Below are positions 24,081 to 36,223 of a stretch of 64,000 nt of DNA, in pieces. The stretch is from the NCBI GenBank assembly GCA_009746045.1, contig RPFO01000080.1, forward strand, positions 4,813,556-4,877,555. The letters run 5' to 3'. The stretch is from Mesostigma viride. Taxonomy: Eukaryota > Streptophyta > Mesostigmatophyceae > Mesostigmatales > Mesostigmataceae. Position 1 is the first letter of the stretch; every line of letters begins with the position of its first letter. The notes below the pieces were generated by a model. The model was not told where the DNA came from. It was given only the letters and a program-made list of their open reading frames with translations, and ran no database searches. The position numbers and the translations under genes are program-made.

Positions 24081-26880
24081 AGATTATGCGTAGGTCTTCC
24101 GTTGGCCAGGACTCAGGAGCTCTTGTTGAACGGAAGCTATACATACGGTACTCGCTGATTCGGGCAAACCTGCGCGTGCGTCACGTGACCCCCGGCCACA
24201 ACTCGCGACGGACCCTGGACTGACGCGTGTACAAAACGGAAGCCCACTGTGGGCTGCGTGCTTCTGCGTATGCTCGCTTCATCATGCATATTTATCAGCT
24301 CACAAGGTTTTGACTGCCGCGGCCTCAGGATGTGGGTTTTCAAACCAACTTGGATAAAATGTTGGCAGGAGCTTCGATTACAGTTTTCTTGGGAATGGGC
24401 GGGGAAGCCGGACGCTCGAGCGGCACGGCGAAATGCTGAATGTAACTAAGTTTTGCAAGCTATGCGTGAGTGCTTACTCCGCAAGAATGGAGCGTACAGC
24501 ACCTGGCTCTCGGAGTGTTAACTAAGGAGGTGAAATCCGTACTTGGCGCACCGGGCGCGGCAGAGGGTAACAGTGGCGATTACCGCAGCATTCACGGAAG
24601 GTACGAACCTGGACGGAATGGAACCGTATGAGACATCATATGGGTTTTACGCCGGGCTTGCTTTGCAATCGAGCCAACCGTTAATATTTGAGTGATTCTC
24701 GCCATAGTCCTTTGCTCGGTAGTAGTACAACATATGGTTTAATACTTCGTCCACCGCCCACGCCCCCGAAGCACGTTGGTGGATTTGCCGCGTTGGGTAG
24801 CCGTTGATGCGCTTAGGTAGCGATTTGGATCATAGTGCGGAAGGCGTGGGCACATGCGCGTTGGTCGAGAGGTATACCAGAGCGAGAGGTATACCAGTGT
24901 TACCTCAGCAACTGGGATGGTAGCGCTCTTCCTCAACAGCCCTGATAGCCAGCTGTAATCCTGATAATTGGGCGAGGCACACCCCATTGCCAGGGCTACA
25001 GGCGCACTCCGCTGTATATATACTGTACTTGCTTGTAGCCAAGTATAACCGGCATTGCTAGTACAATAAGTACTACAACTCTATATGGCAGGATCTCAGG
25101 TTGCCGCAAGTATATATAATATGGGCAGTTTGGGGTACCACTTTTTGCTTCTTATGCTGTGTACTAGGTGTAGTATGGTACACCATCATAGTATGGTGAT
25201 ATCACAATAGTATAACCATGCTGCACTACGGCACCGTGTACTAGGGTATACTATGGCGGTATTACTACAATAGGATACCCGTGCTGCGCCGTGCCATTAT
25301 CAATGTCAAAGGCAAGCACTTGATCCATTCGTGCTAAGAAACTGCCGCGATATTTTTCCTGCTGCTATAACCGGAAAGGCAGCAAGACGTGCATGCCTGG
25401 CTAAGCCTGGGTGCCGCCGCCTAGCTGGCCGCCTCCATGGGCCTATGTGGTCAGGATTATGGCATGTGATGGCACATGATGGCATATGGTGAGTCGTGCG
25501 GTCATTGGCTGAGAATCTATCGTAGGCTTCATTTATGCTTGCATTCTCCTAGGCTTTGTTTATGCTTGCACTCTCCTAGGCGTTGCTTATGCTTGGCTCC
25601 TGGGCTGCGTTTATTATTGTCATTGCGCTCTCATAGGCTCAGCCCTCGAGGGCTAGCTCGTGAGGGGAGATCATTTGGGCTGTTTGAGGGTGAGCTCCTC
25701 CCCACCCCAACAAACTGCACTCTCCTACAGCACCCCAACAAACTGCACTCTCCTACAGCACCCCAACAAACTGCACTCTCCTACAGCACCCCAACAACCT
25801 GCACTCTCCTTGTAGGCACGTTTAGACAGGCACTCACCGATCCTTGGTGTTGCCTTGCGGAGTGGTAGACCGCCCGACAGCGACCGCACTTGTCATCCCT
25901 AAGTTTGCCTTGTGACGCGGTAGACTCCAAATTCCCGATATTTAGGATATTCGTGTAACTTATGAGTGTACAATTTTAACTGTACACTTATGGTACACTT
26001 GCACCTCTGCCTCGCGAGGCAGTAGAGGGGCAGCCACTGGGCGAGGTGTCCCAGTAGGTGTCCCAAACATCTTCTGCAGGAGGTTGTCACAGGAGATGCC
26101 ACTCGGGTCGTCGGCGTTTGGAGGCAAATGCACAAGGCCACGGTCATCGGCTGAAGTTTGTGGACATGCTTCGCTTACAGTAATTCACGCCCTCAGTTGG
26201 GTTTTCTTAAGTTGGGCTCACGCCTTGAGTTGGGTTTTCTTAAGTTGGGTCGCCAAGGGTTTGACAACATCCTAGTAAAACTTTGTTTGTTCAAACTAGT
26301 TCAGATGAGCAGTAGTATGTGTTTAGTATCAAGGAGACAACCAGCAGTATCTTTAGTTCTCGCCTCAAGTTGGGTTCCCACAGGGTCGGGCTTCCTAAAA
26401 CTAGCAAAACTTTGTTCAAACTAGTTCAGATTAGCATGTGGACAGGCTTCACTTAGCAAAGTTTAGTACTGTTCCACCAAGGGTGCTTGTTACTTAAACA
26501 ATTGGGGCTTAAACAATTTTTTCCCTTGATGTTGGGTTGACGTTTTTATGTATGGGATGGTGATGTCCGTGGCACGCACCACATTGAATCGTCAGCCATT
26601 CAAGCGATTAAGCCATCATTGTGCGCATGAGTGGGCCGCGCTAATACTTGTGCGCGTGGGTGGCCGAGCTGATGCTGGCGCGCATGGGTGGCCGCGCTCG
26701 TGTTCATGGGTGGCCACGCTAATGCTCGCGCAGATGGGTACAGCGGTGTGCCCCCGCGTTTTTGCATCTGTGCATGTCACCAGCGCTGGTGGCGACAGGC
26801 TTTCTTGTCACCTTCCGGCAAATGTTGAAGAGGCTTAGATCTCGATGCATACTATTTATCGAAGAAAGAGTTGGGCACGC
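24081..26880. other. Non-coding stretch with several short tandem repeats
   Basis: No gene is supported. Repeats seen: a GTACTAGG/ACTATGG-type segment at 25,165-25,290; four copies of a 27 bp unit (ACTCTCCTACAGCACCCCAA) at about 25,700-25,810; two copies of an AGTTGGGTTTTCTTAAGTTG unit at 26,190-26,250; and about four copies of a ~30 bp unit (GGGTGGCCGCGCTAATGCT-like) at 26,615-26,740. Confidence 0.5.
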
Positions 26881-26907
26881 GCTGATGTGCTTCCATTGGT
26901 GCCTCTT

Positions 26908-27199
26908 TCTCTGCCCCTGCCCCTGCCCCTGCCCCTGCCCCTGCACCTGCCCCTGCCCCTGCCCCTGCCCCTGCCCCTGCCCCTGCCCCTGCCCCTGCCC
27001 CTGCCCCTGCCCCTGCCCCTGCCCCTGCCCCTGCCCCTGCCCCTGCCCCTGCCCCTGCCCCTGCCCCTGCCCCTGCCCCTGCCCCTGCCCCTGCCCCTGC
27101 CCCTGCCCCTGCCCCTGCCCCTGCCCCTGCCCCTGCCCCTGCCCCTGCCCCTGCCCCTGCCCCTGCCCCTGCCCCTGCCCCTGCCCCTGCCCCTGCCCC
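26908..27199 (+). repeat. (CCCTGC)n hexanucleotide array
   Basis: Nearly pure CTGCCC repeats over about 290 bp with one CTGCAC unit near 26,941. All frames stay open and give Pro/Leu, Cys/Pro or, on the other strand, Gly/Gln and Gly/Arg dipeptides. It lies about 630 bp upstream of the F-box/LRR gene. Confidence 0.95.
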
Positions 27200-27833
27200 A
27201 GCCGTATGTACCTATGGACAGGGGGCACGTCGCCAACGAAGCACACCATGCACTAATCAGACATCGCAGTCTGGGTTGCGCATAGGGGTGGCGTGGAGGA
27301 CGTCCGCCAACCTTACTTTATATAGGTGGGCAGCGATCCCGGCGCCTGCGTGCTCGTGGCTATCCGCTTGGCAAGGCCGGCAACCTTGTAAGAAAGGGCA
27401 AAGATTCCGGCGCCCGGCTGCACGTGAAAGCCGTGTAAGTGAGCGCTCCTCAAGCGAGATAGGTCGCTTGGAGACTTTGTACTTGCTGTGGGAGACTGCG
27501 GCACGAGGACTGTGTCCCACTCCTAGGAGCACGATTGACCTTGAGTTTTCGCACGCAGGAAGCCACTAACGCCGGTGCAGCAAGGTGCTGGATTCGTCCA
27601 TTCTCAACGCCCTTGTGGGGCAGTTCTACGCTTGCACGGTTCGGCTCAGCAAGAACACTCATCCCCTGTGGTCTGTTCTAGTCTAGCTTGCTGGATCACG
27701 GAGCAGCTCTACCACGCTTGCATAAGAGGTCACCCTCGCACAACCTGCCGCTGAAAAGACCAGTTCCCCTTTTCTCGGCCAGGCCGGATTGATTCCCCTT
27801 TTCTCGGCCTGGCTCCCAGGTGTGCCACCCACC

Positions 27834-30038
27834 ATGAAGCGGGCCAGGCGAGCGCGTGTGGCATATGACAGCATGAAAGATGATGGTGGCAGCACAAAGA
27901 CAACCGCACCGTTCTGTGCAGCCACCACGACTTCACCCGCCGAGATGACCGGCGGCAGCTCAAGACCGCCTCCACTCGTAGCCAGCACGGCTGACAAGGC
28001 GGCAACCACCCCCGGCACCCTTGAGGACTTGGTGTCCTCGTCGGTTGCCTTGCGGGAAGGTACTGCCACGGCTGAGCAGGTGGCAACAACCCCCACCCTG
28101 GGAGAGTTGGTGTCCACCCCTGGCCTGGGTGAGCTGATCGTGGCGTACGTGCCGTTGGCCGACCGCGTGCGGCTGCGAGCATTATCGCACGGCTTTAAGG
28201 CTGCCGTGGATGCCTCCCTGCAGGCGGTGCAGAAGATTGATGGGGTTGACCTGGCGGGTTTGGATGGATGGGGACACTCGCATGGGGACGTGCTCTGTTG
28301 GCTTGCGCGCAAGTGCCCGAACGTGCAGGAGCTGGATGCTAGAACCTCGGAAAGCTCTGTCTGGCTTCTTCGGCACTGGTGGAAACTCCCTGCCGCGGAC
28401 CTGGCGGTGACTCGCCTGGCCTCCCTATGCCGGCAGCTCCATAGACTTGAACTGCATGAGTGCAAGGGGGTACGGGACTCAGGGTTGCTCGCGGTGGCAG
28501 CTAACTGCGGCAACCTGCGATACTTGGACATCGGTGGCTGCAAGCACGTGACGGATGCGGGTGTGTCGGCAATCGCCGCCAACTGCCGGCATCTGGAGCA
28601 CCTGGATCTCTGGCGCATTCCCAGCGTGACAGATGGCAGCATCGTGGCGGTCGGCGCTCATTGCCCGGCCTTGCGGCACCTGGACGTGGGACGCACGAGC
28701 GTGGGGGACGCTGGAATCATCGGGATCGCTCGGGGGTGCCCTGAACTGCGTGCGTTGGATGTCACGGATTGCGCTGATGTCAGCGATGACGGTCTTGTGG
28801 CCATCGCTGAGAACTGCCGTCTGCTGGAGTGGGTGAAGTATATGAACTCTAGGGTGGGAGACCGGGGCATTGCGGCCATCGTGTCCCATTGTGTGCAGCT
28901 TTGTAGCCTGTTATTGGAATATGATGACAGCATGGGTGCGGTACTCCGCCTGCAGGGACCGGACAGCTGCCGCAATCTCCGCAGCATCGGCATCTACAAC
29001 TGCTTCATCGGCGCGTCGCCCGATTTATTCATGTCGCTGACCGCCCGTTGCAGCACGCTGACGATGGCGTCTCTGCTTGGCTTCTCGGCCACGGATGCCA
29101 ATTTGGAGGCGCTTGCTACAAACTGCCCTCACCTCGAAGTGCTCAGCATCCATGATGCCATCATGGTCTCAGATGCTGGCGTGCTGGCGGTGGCGGCCCA
29201 CTGCCGGCAACTGCGCGTCGCCCGCATGGAGAAATGCGAGCGGGTGACAGACGTCAGCATGGCAGAGATCGCGCGGTGCTGCCCGGGCCTCACTGAGCTA
29301 CAATTACAGGGATCTTATACCGGCAACACCACCATGCTGGCGATAGCACGTCACTGCCCCGGCCTGCGCAAACTGGACATCTCGGGCTGCCCTCCCTCGC
29401 TCAAAGCACTTAGGCGGGACAGGCATGCGAGGGACCAGCATCGGGCGTGGAGGGAGGTGCGTGTCAAGGACGATGGCCTGGCCGCCGTGCTGCAGCACTG
29501 TCTGCAGCTCGAGAGTTTGAACTTGGAATACTGCCAAGGTCTGTCCGATAGGGGCGTCCGAGTGGCCGGTGACAGTTGCAAGAAGTTGGAGGAGTTGAAC
29601 CTGTGTGGGACCCGCGGATGTCAGTTCACCGCCCGGGGGCTCATGGCAATGACTCCCCAGTTGGTGGCGTTGGAGACTTTTGATGCGTATGATTGCGCCG
29701 GAATGACGGATGCCGTGTTGGTCGCGATGGCGAGCCACTGCCCGCGGTTGAAGAACGTTGACGTGTCGGGATGCCCTGTGGGGGATGAGGGAGTGACTGC
29801 CTTGGCGCAGCACTGTGGGCTGCTCTCGCAGCTAACTGTGGCGTTCTGCCGGCGTGTGACGTTTGTGGGTATTGCGGCGGTCACGTCAAAGTGCAAGGCG
29901 CTGAGGTGGCTATGTGCTGTGGGCTGCACGGTGACGACGAGTGATGTCCAGAGAGTGAGGGATGCGTGTCCCCACTTGGAGCGCGTTGCAGGTCCCGATT
30001 ACAGTGATGATTACTGCGACAGTGACTTGGACTTGTGA
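27834..30038 (+). CDS. F-box/leucine-rich-repeat protein (FBXL/AMN1 type)
   Basis: A long intronless frame of 734 residues from the ATG at 27,834, which sits in a good context (CCACCATGA). An in-frame ATG 45 bases upstream would add 15 residues. After a disordered Ser/Thr/Ala-rich start of about 90 residues comes a short F-box-like segment ('LGELIVAYVPLADRVRLRALS'-type pattern). From about residue 180 to the end there are many leucine-rich repeats of the cysteine-containing kind (L-x2-L-D-I-x-G-C...V-T-D-A-G-V-x-A-I-A-x-N-C). In this family the F-box docks to SKP1 in an SCF ubiquitin ligase and the repeats hold the substrate. The F-box here is degenerate, so an adaptor-free LRR protein is possible. 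It ends in an acidic tail (DYSDDYCDSDLDL). No break is seen. Confidence 0.85.
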   Translation: MKRARRARVAYDSMKDDGGSTKTTAPFCAATTTSPAEMTGGSSRPPPLVASTADKAATTPGTLEDLVSSSVALREGTATAEQVATTPTLGELVSTPGLGELIVAYVPLADRVRLRALSHGFKAAVDASLQAVQKIDGVDLAGLDGWGHSHGDVLCWLARKCPNVQELDARTSESSVWLLRHWWKLPAADLAVTRLASLCRQLHRLELHECKGVRDSGLLAVAANCGNLRYLDIGGCKHVTDAGVSAIAANCRHLEHLDLWRIPSVTDGSIVAVGAHCPALRHLDVGRTSVGDAGIIGIARGCPELRALDVTDCADVSDDGLVAIAENCRLLEWVKYMNSRVGDRGIAAIVSHCVQLCSLLLEYDDSMGAVLRLQGPDSCRNLRSIGIYNCFIGASPDLFMSLTARCSTLTMASLLGFSATDANLEALATNCPHLEVLSIHDAIMVSDAGVLAVAAHCRQLRVARMEKCERVTDVSMAEIARCCPGLTELQLQGSYTGNTTMLAIARHCPGLRKLDISGCPPSLKALRRDRHARDQHRAWREVRVKDDGLAAVLQHCLQLESLNLEYCQGLSDRGVRVAGDSCKKLEELNLCGTRGCQFTARGLMAMTPQLVALETFDAYDCAGMTDAVLVAMASHCPRLKNVDVSGCPVGDEGVTALAQHCGLLSQLTVAFCRRVTFVGIAAVTSKCKALRWLCAVGCTVTTSDVQRVRDACPHLERVAGPDYSDDYCDSDLDL

Positions 30039-30447
30039 AGGATCTATACATGTCGCGGTCTATACATGTTGCATGTGACATTGGCGTGTATGAGAGATCA
30101 CCAACGGTGCGGTAACCAAAGTCCGAAGTTTGATTTCCATGGATTTGAAAGCCACACTCAGTGACCAGTGTGTACAACCACTAGGTACCAAGGTGATTTG
30201 GGCGATCTTGCTTCACATGCAAGGTCTCCCGACCAGCGACAATAATGAGGGTTTCATAATTAATGCCAATGGCATGCGGATATGCATTTACGGAAGCTCC
30301 AACCTTTCGTGGGACAATAATCAATCAATCAATTAATCAATAAATTCATAGACTGCATCACGCGAGCAGAAGTCCTCAGTGGGATGGATGCTATATAGTA
30401 TCAAGGAGACGACCAGCTCAGGCCAGAAATCGGGAGATGGATGCCTA

Positions 30448-30740
30448 TAGTAATTAATTAATTAAACTCGTTCTCCCGTTGGGGAGTCACGGAGCATCGA
30501 AGTGCTTAATTTTAATCCCTGTGTGTGCACAACAGGAGCAAGGGCAGAGACCCCCTTAATCTCCTACATGCCAAAGGCATGCCACAGCTGCAATCGGACA
30601 CGCTATACGATCCGGCAGGATCTGTGGGTGCCCATGTACGTGAGCATGTCATAACAAGGAGCGCGGGCAAGTAATCTGGGCATAGCCAGGACGTAGCATG
30701 GCTGTACAAGGACTAGGCTAAGGCTATGGCTGGTGGTGTA
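30448..30740 (-). mobile_element. (TTAA)-tailed retroposon, copy A
   Basis: The minus strand carries the same ~290 bp sequence as the copies at 52,121, 54,143 and 59,750. The 3' end has a CTCCC/GGGAG hairpin and a TTAATTAATTAA tail at 30,450-30,465. The copy extends rightward to about 30,740, and a related segment (TATCAAGGAGACGACCAGC) is found just before it at about 30,400. No coding sequence is present. Confidence 0.75.
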
Positions 30741-30819
30741 CTGTGCGTTATAGCGGTGCACGTGACTAGGTATATGTTGGCACAGCTAGGCAAACAATCT
30801 AAGCATGGCTGCCATAGCG

Positions 30820-33062
30820 GCACTGACTACCAATGCATACAAGCAAGGGCTATTATGTAAGCTATATTCTTGCCCGATGCCAAGGCCTGCCAGGCTCGCA
30901 ACCAGGGCAAGGGCATGTGGTACCACCTCGACCGGCTCGGCGGCCGGCGGCAGCGCACCCCGGTGGAGCACACGGGGGATGGCACGGCGCCGGTCAGCCT
31001 TGACCGCTGGTTGGCCCACAATGTTTCCTTGACCGGTGGGGCTCGCGCCCCCCCCCCGCTGCTTCACCCCGAGACGGCCGCCCGCCTCAGGGTTGCCGGA
31101 CCCCCGCCGCCGCCAGCGCCCCCCTCCTCGGCCGCGGACTACCTTTTTGGAAGTCCCGGCCTTGCAGGAGGGCTGCCTTGCCACTGACGACGTCGTCCCC
31201 CCCTTCACTTTGAAGGAACTGGACGGCGCCCTTGCTCGCCTGCGGTATGATGCGGCGGTCGGTGCCGACCACCTTTCTGCCGAGCTGCTGAAGACCCCTG
31301 ATCCGGCAGTTAGGGATCTTCTGCTGGCGTTCTGCAACCGTGTCCTGCTTTCTGACGAGCCTCCGCCCGCTGAGTGGCAGACGGCCATCCGCGTCATGCT
31401 GTACAAGAAGGGCTCTGCTGCTGACCGTGGTAACTACCGGGGTGTCTGCCTCCAGAGCGCCGCGCTGAAGGTCTTCATGCGCATGATGCTGCACAGGCTC
31501 CGCGCCGCGCTGGACCCACACCTGGGTGAGTCTCTGCAGTCAGATGGGTTTCCGTCGTGGTCGTAACACTGTCATGGCTGTGTTTGTCGCGCGCCGGTTG
31601 ATGGAGGAGGTGCGTCGCCTTCCCCCTGACAGTTTGCCGCTGGTCTTCATTTTTGTTGACCCTATCAAGGCCTTTGACACGGTCCTCTGAGGTTTTTGGG
31701 GCCATCCTAGCTCTGGATCCAGTGCCACCTGCGTTTATTGCTGCCATTCGCCGACTGTATGAGGGCTCACAGGCAGTAGTGCGGACTGCGGAAGGCACCA
31801 TGCACCCCCCCATTCACCCCTTCACCACGGGGTGTGGCAAGGTTGTGTCCTGTCGGACCTGTCCCCATACCTGTTCATTATTGTCGTGGATCACGTCATG
31901 CGCCGGCCGAGCACGTGCGCGCTTTACTGCTCTTAAGGGGTTCGAGCCAGGCTTGGACATCCTTAACGAGAAAGAGCATGGCGGGGTTAGACCGGGTTAC
32001 CGCCTGGCCGACCTGATTTATGCGGATGACACCACCCTCATTGCGCGCCCCGAGCACATTCAGACCTGGCTGGACTGTCTGGGCCTGGAGGCGAGGGCGG
32101 TACGTGGGGTTGGAGATTAGTGTCAAAACTGAGGCGATGGTGATTGGGGCCTCCAGTACACCGCCGCTGCCGCGCCTGCTCGATGGGACGACGGTCCCGT
32201 TCCGCGACGCGCTTCAAGCTGTTAGGGAGCTGGCTCCCTGACACCTCCGACGATGTGGACACCCGCATCGGCCTGGCCTGGGCTAGGCTTCGTTCGCTCA
32301 ACACCTACTGGCGCTCCAAGGGCCTGGGCGACCACCGCAAGCGCATGCTCTTCAAGGTCCTGGTCCTCACGGTGCTCACGTATGGCGCCGAGGCGTGGAC
32401 ACTCACACCCATGCACACTGGCAGCTAGGCTAGACGGCACAGTTTACAGGATGCTCCGACAGGTCCTGAACGTAGGGTTTTCCAAGCGCCCGTCATCAGA
32501 GTCTTTGTATCAGGGCATGCCTTGTATTTCGGACGAGATTAGACAGCGTAGGATAGTAGCATTTGTAGGACACCTTGCTCGCACTAGCCAGGTCGACACC
32601 GCGCCCTTGGTCTGGCAGGCCCCCAGCGGCTTGGCCAGCCAGGGCGGCACATTCTGACCTGGCCTGGCCCCATTGAAGGACATTCCCAAAAAGGTAGGGA
32701 AACATATGTCACGAACTACGTACAGATGTTGCTGGATGACCTACTGGTCCCAGCCCAGTTTGAATACCGCATCCACTCTCTCTCCCTTCTTTGGACTGCC
32801 ATGCAGAACAAGACGCGGTGGAAGAGGATTGTCAAGGCTAACACGCCCGACCCTGTGGGCAAACCACCTCCCCCCAAGCGGAGGAGGCGTTTTGATGAGT
32901 AGGGTAGTTATGATTTTTCTAGACTAGCTAGATTAGAGTTAGGTTAGTTCGACTACGCGGCTCCTCCCACGTACCCACCCATCCATCAAGGAATATTTGC
33001 TACATGATCTCCCAACGGAGGCATGTTATAATTTACTTTACTTTACTTTACTTTACTTTAAT
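30820..33062 (+). pseudogene. Non-LTR (LINE) reverse transcriptase, frameshifted, with (CTTTA)n tail
   Basis: Several plus-strand frames in succession encode a LINE reverse transcriptase. Recognisable parts are the N-terminal RT segment with 'GADHLSAELLK' and 'NYRGVCLQS' (31,036-31,566), 'LIYADDTTLI' with the YADD active site (32,019-32,030), and 'LTYGAEAWTLT' (about 32,370-32,410), then a C-terminal 'FVGHLARTSQVDT' segment. At least five frame changes and several stops make it non-functional. The 3' end has the hairpin CTCC-CAAC-GGAG (about 33,009) and a (CTTTA)n tail to 33,062. No endonuclease domain is visible upstream. Confidence 0.85.
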
Positions 33063-33349
33063 TTAATTCTTGCCCGCAGGGGGCGTCCACATCTTGTGGT
33101 TGATCATCAGGTCCCCGCCCCTCCAGTACACCTTGGGCTTCTGGGGATCCTGCTTGTTGTATGGTGTATGCCTGTAGTAAATCGAGCTTCACTAGAGTTG
33201 CAGGGTTGCGGGCACCACCACAGCCCGAATCACTATGTTTTGCACATGTTACCCCCAATTAACGGCGTGGGGTTGGTATCATGCATGATCATAAGCAGCA
33301 ACTCGAATGCGCGGTCACCAAGATGCTACGTAGTGTGCTTACTATAATT

Positions 33350-34320
33350 AGTTCCATCCATCCCATCCCCCTTTACCCCACCATGCCCACTGCAGACCGG
33401 CGTCTGGCAGGGTTGCGTCCTGTCGCCGTACCTGTTTATTATTGTAGTGGATTATGTTATGCGCCAGGCACGTGGTAGCTTTGCTAGCATTGCAGGCCCG
33501 CGTGCCCCTGGCCTAGCGATCACGGACGAGCTTGGAGAAGGGGGGCCGACTAACAAGCAGAATTTACTAGCTGACCTCATTTATGCCGACGACATCACGC
33601 TCATCGAGAAGCCGGAGTCTGCCCAACTTTGGCTGGACTGCCTGGCGCTCGAGGCTCGGGCGGTTGGTCTAGAAATCAGCCCCAAAACGGAGGCCCTGGC
33701 CCTCGGCATGGCAGGGCCCCCACCCGCCTCTTAGACGACATCGAGGTCAACTACCCTACTTCAGGCCGCTTCAAGCTGCTCGGCAGTTGGCTTCCCGACT
33801 GCGAGGACGACCTGACGACACGGATCGGCATGGCGTGGGCGCACCTCCATGACCACCGCCGCTGGTGGAGCAACCCCACCCTACCCCTGATCGTCAAGCG
33901 TGACCTCTTCAAGGTCGTCATTCTGACGATCCTGACCTACGGCGCCGAGACCTGGACACTGACGCAGGAGCTCGAGCAACGACTCGACGGCAGCGTCACC
34001 AAGATGCTGCGCAAGGCCCTTATATAACATCCCCTTTGGTTTGCACATATTAGTAATGAGGATCTGTACGCTGATTTGCCCTATGTTTCCCACATTATAA
34101 GGCACAGGCGCCTGGGCCTAGCCGGGCACCTGGCCCGCACAGATCAGGTAGACACATCAGATAGACTAGCTGGCACCAAGCACGCCCAGCCTGGGCGATA
34201 TGTCCTCACCTGGCGTGCCCCAGGCCGCGCGCGGCAGGGCCGCCACCCGTGGACTTTTCGTGATAGACTCGGCATGGACATGTGCTACACTAGACTACAT
34301 GTGCTACACTAGGCTACCAT
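33350..34320 (+). pseudogene. Second LINE reverse transcriptase fragment
   Basis: A second, related copy begins mid-RT with 'GVWQGCVLS' and 'PYLFIIVVD' type sequence near 33,395, has YADD at 33,582-33,593, 'LLGSWLPDCEDDLTTRIG' and 'LTYGAETWTLT' (to about 33,965), and a C-terminal 'GHLARTDQVDT' part to about 34,310. There are frame changes near 33,730 and 34,020. It is closer in sequence to the minus-strand copy at 52,420-54,065 than to its neighbour at 30,820-33,062. A patch at 33,297-33,330 resembling the later 'SVTKMLR' region suggests rearrangement at its left edge. Confidence 0.82.
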
Positions 34321-36223
34321 GGTCCGAATTCTCCCGATTTCTGGCCTGCGCTGGTTGTCTCCTTCGTATGTCACACTGTCACTGATTGCCTCAATGGGAT
34401 TGCCATCTGCGACGATTACTTCAGTTTGGATTGTGGAACGGGCGCGGCGGGGAGTAGGTTGTGCGAAGAGGGAGGGAAGCCCTACATTGGCTATTCTGCT
34501 GGCTGCTTCTACGATCATCACGGCAGATGGCACGAATTCGACGACATGCTCGGCTAGGGTACCTACAGAGACATCGCTAGCTATTAATTGGAGCATGGCA
34601 ATAAGTTTGTTCGGCAGGCTATCACTGCGAGGACGTCGTGCAAAGATGGCTCCTTGGGCATGGTTGGGAGCACAAAGGCGAGCAGGCATAAAAACTCCTA
34701 GTGCGCATGTCTAATCCATACACTCGCAACGTGAAGGAGAAACTATGCGCGAGGCTTAACGTGTGCAGGCACTGTGGCCGGCGAGCAAAGTCACATGTGC
34801 GCCCTGACAAGCCTTCTAGGTTCCCTGCAGTGTCTGAGCAGTGGAGGTCACTGGCGATGCAGCTACTCCCACTGCGTAACAGGGTTGGTACGCGCCATGA
34901 CCGAGACATGTTTTATACGTATTTAAGTTGGAAAGCCATGAGTGCATGCAAAGTGGAGGAGGGTAGACATCAAGACGATATTACCTGATAGGTTTCGAAA
35001 ACCTTCAAACAGAACTAAACCCCATAAAGGTGCGTCAAGCAACGATTCCAAAGCAATACACAATATACTATACTATTGTTTATTACAATAAAATCAATCA
35101 AGAAGGACTGGGAGTGCGACAGACCTGCTACAAAGTCTCAAACATTCCAAAAACGCAGGCCATGTCGTTCACATGTCGCGAACATGCGGCACGCCTGCAG
35201 TCGAACAGCCCGGCACACAAGGGCTTTGCTACAAGCCCGGTATTGAATGCTACCGTACTTCCATTCTCACGGGCAGAAGTTGCCGACCCGGCAGATACCA
35301 CAAAATCGGGATCATCCTAGCAGGGATTGCATATTTACAAGGAGCACCAGGAAAGGAAAGCGCGAGCTGGCAAAACTTCCTTAACCGGAGCAAGAAAAGT
35401 TTAGCGACCTATACAACCCATTTCGTTGGCCTGCGCATTGAATTTTGTACGCACAACGTGGCAGAAGCCGCCCATGCTAGCCCCAGAATGCGTAACATCG
35501 ACCGAAAAATTAGAGCCATGTCAGGATGGTATGACCATCACGCTAACCAGAATTACCACCTCACTATGCTCCCAGTTCGCGGCAAAGCAATCACGTTCGC
35601 CTTGGTTTTCCTAGTCGAGCGCAAATCTGGCCATTATTAGCTGGGCAGCTGCTTCGGCGGCTTTATTATTGAGGTGTTTGCTGGTTGCGTCACGGGAGCC
35701 AATATTTCACCCTTCAGTGCCACGCGGCGCGATATCGACGTTTTTCGTAAGTGCAAATGATACGGGCTGAGACGGACGAGAATGTTACACTTTGCTACTT
35801 AGTTACATTGTCCAGTTTCCTCTGTGAATTGGTCCGTAGTGCGCCTCAACTGCGCCACGTGACGGATTGGGGCCTTTCCGGGAAATCTGTTAGGTAGTAC
35901 GGTACCTTGACAAAAAGTTGCGCTGGTTGGTAATATACTTGGTTTCAGCTATTTATGCAGTTGTTCATTGGTATTTAGAGCGAATATGCTGCTAGTTGGA
36001 AAATCTCCGATCGAAGAGAGGTTTCCAGGCCGTGATATTTGCTTGCAAGACAGCAAAGCCATGCCCACCAGCACCCAGTCTTTTCACTCTTCTGTGACGT
36101 GCAGTTTGTGTTGACAGCACTATCTTCGCTATCGGGAGTTCTTTCTGGATACCTTGCGCTTAATTCCAGTCTCGACAATTTTCTTACCCCATGTGATTTT
36201 AGGAACAAGGAAGCCAGACCAGG
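34320..36223. other. Intergenic stretch upstream of the HECT gene, no supported gene
   Basis: The first 45 bp (34,320-34,365) match the 5' part of the (TTAA)-tailed retroposon (GGCCTGCGCTGGTTGTCTCC). Open frames at 34,701-34,988 (95 residues, with 'CRHCGRRAKSH') and 35,173-35,640 have no domain that I recognise. Promoter elements for the gene at 36,224 cannot be identified with confidence. Confidence 0.4.

Noticed and set aside
26908-27199. Telomeric repeat
   Set aside because: The CCCTGC unit is not a known telomere type, and unique sequence and a gene lie on both sides.
26719-27285. Frames encoding Gly-Gln, Gly-Arg, Pro-Leu or Pro-Cys dipeptides
   Set aside because: Products of the hexanucleotide array with no domain on either side.
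27683-28642. 319-residue minus-strand frame over the F-box/LRR gene
   Set aside because: Shadow of the LRR coding sequence; composition is Ser/Arg/Cys-rich without a domain.
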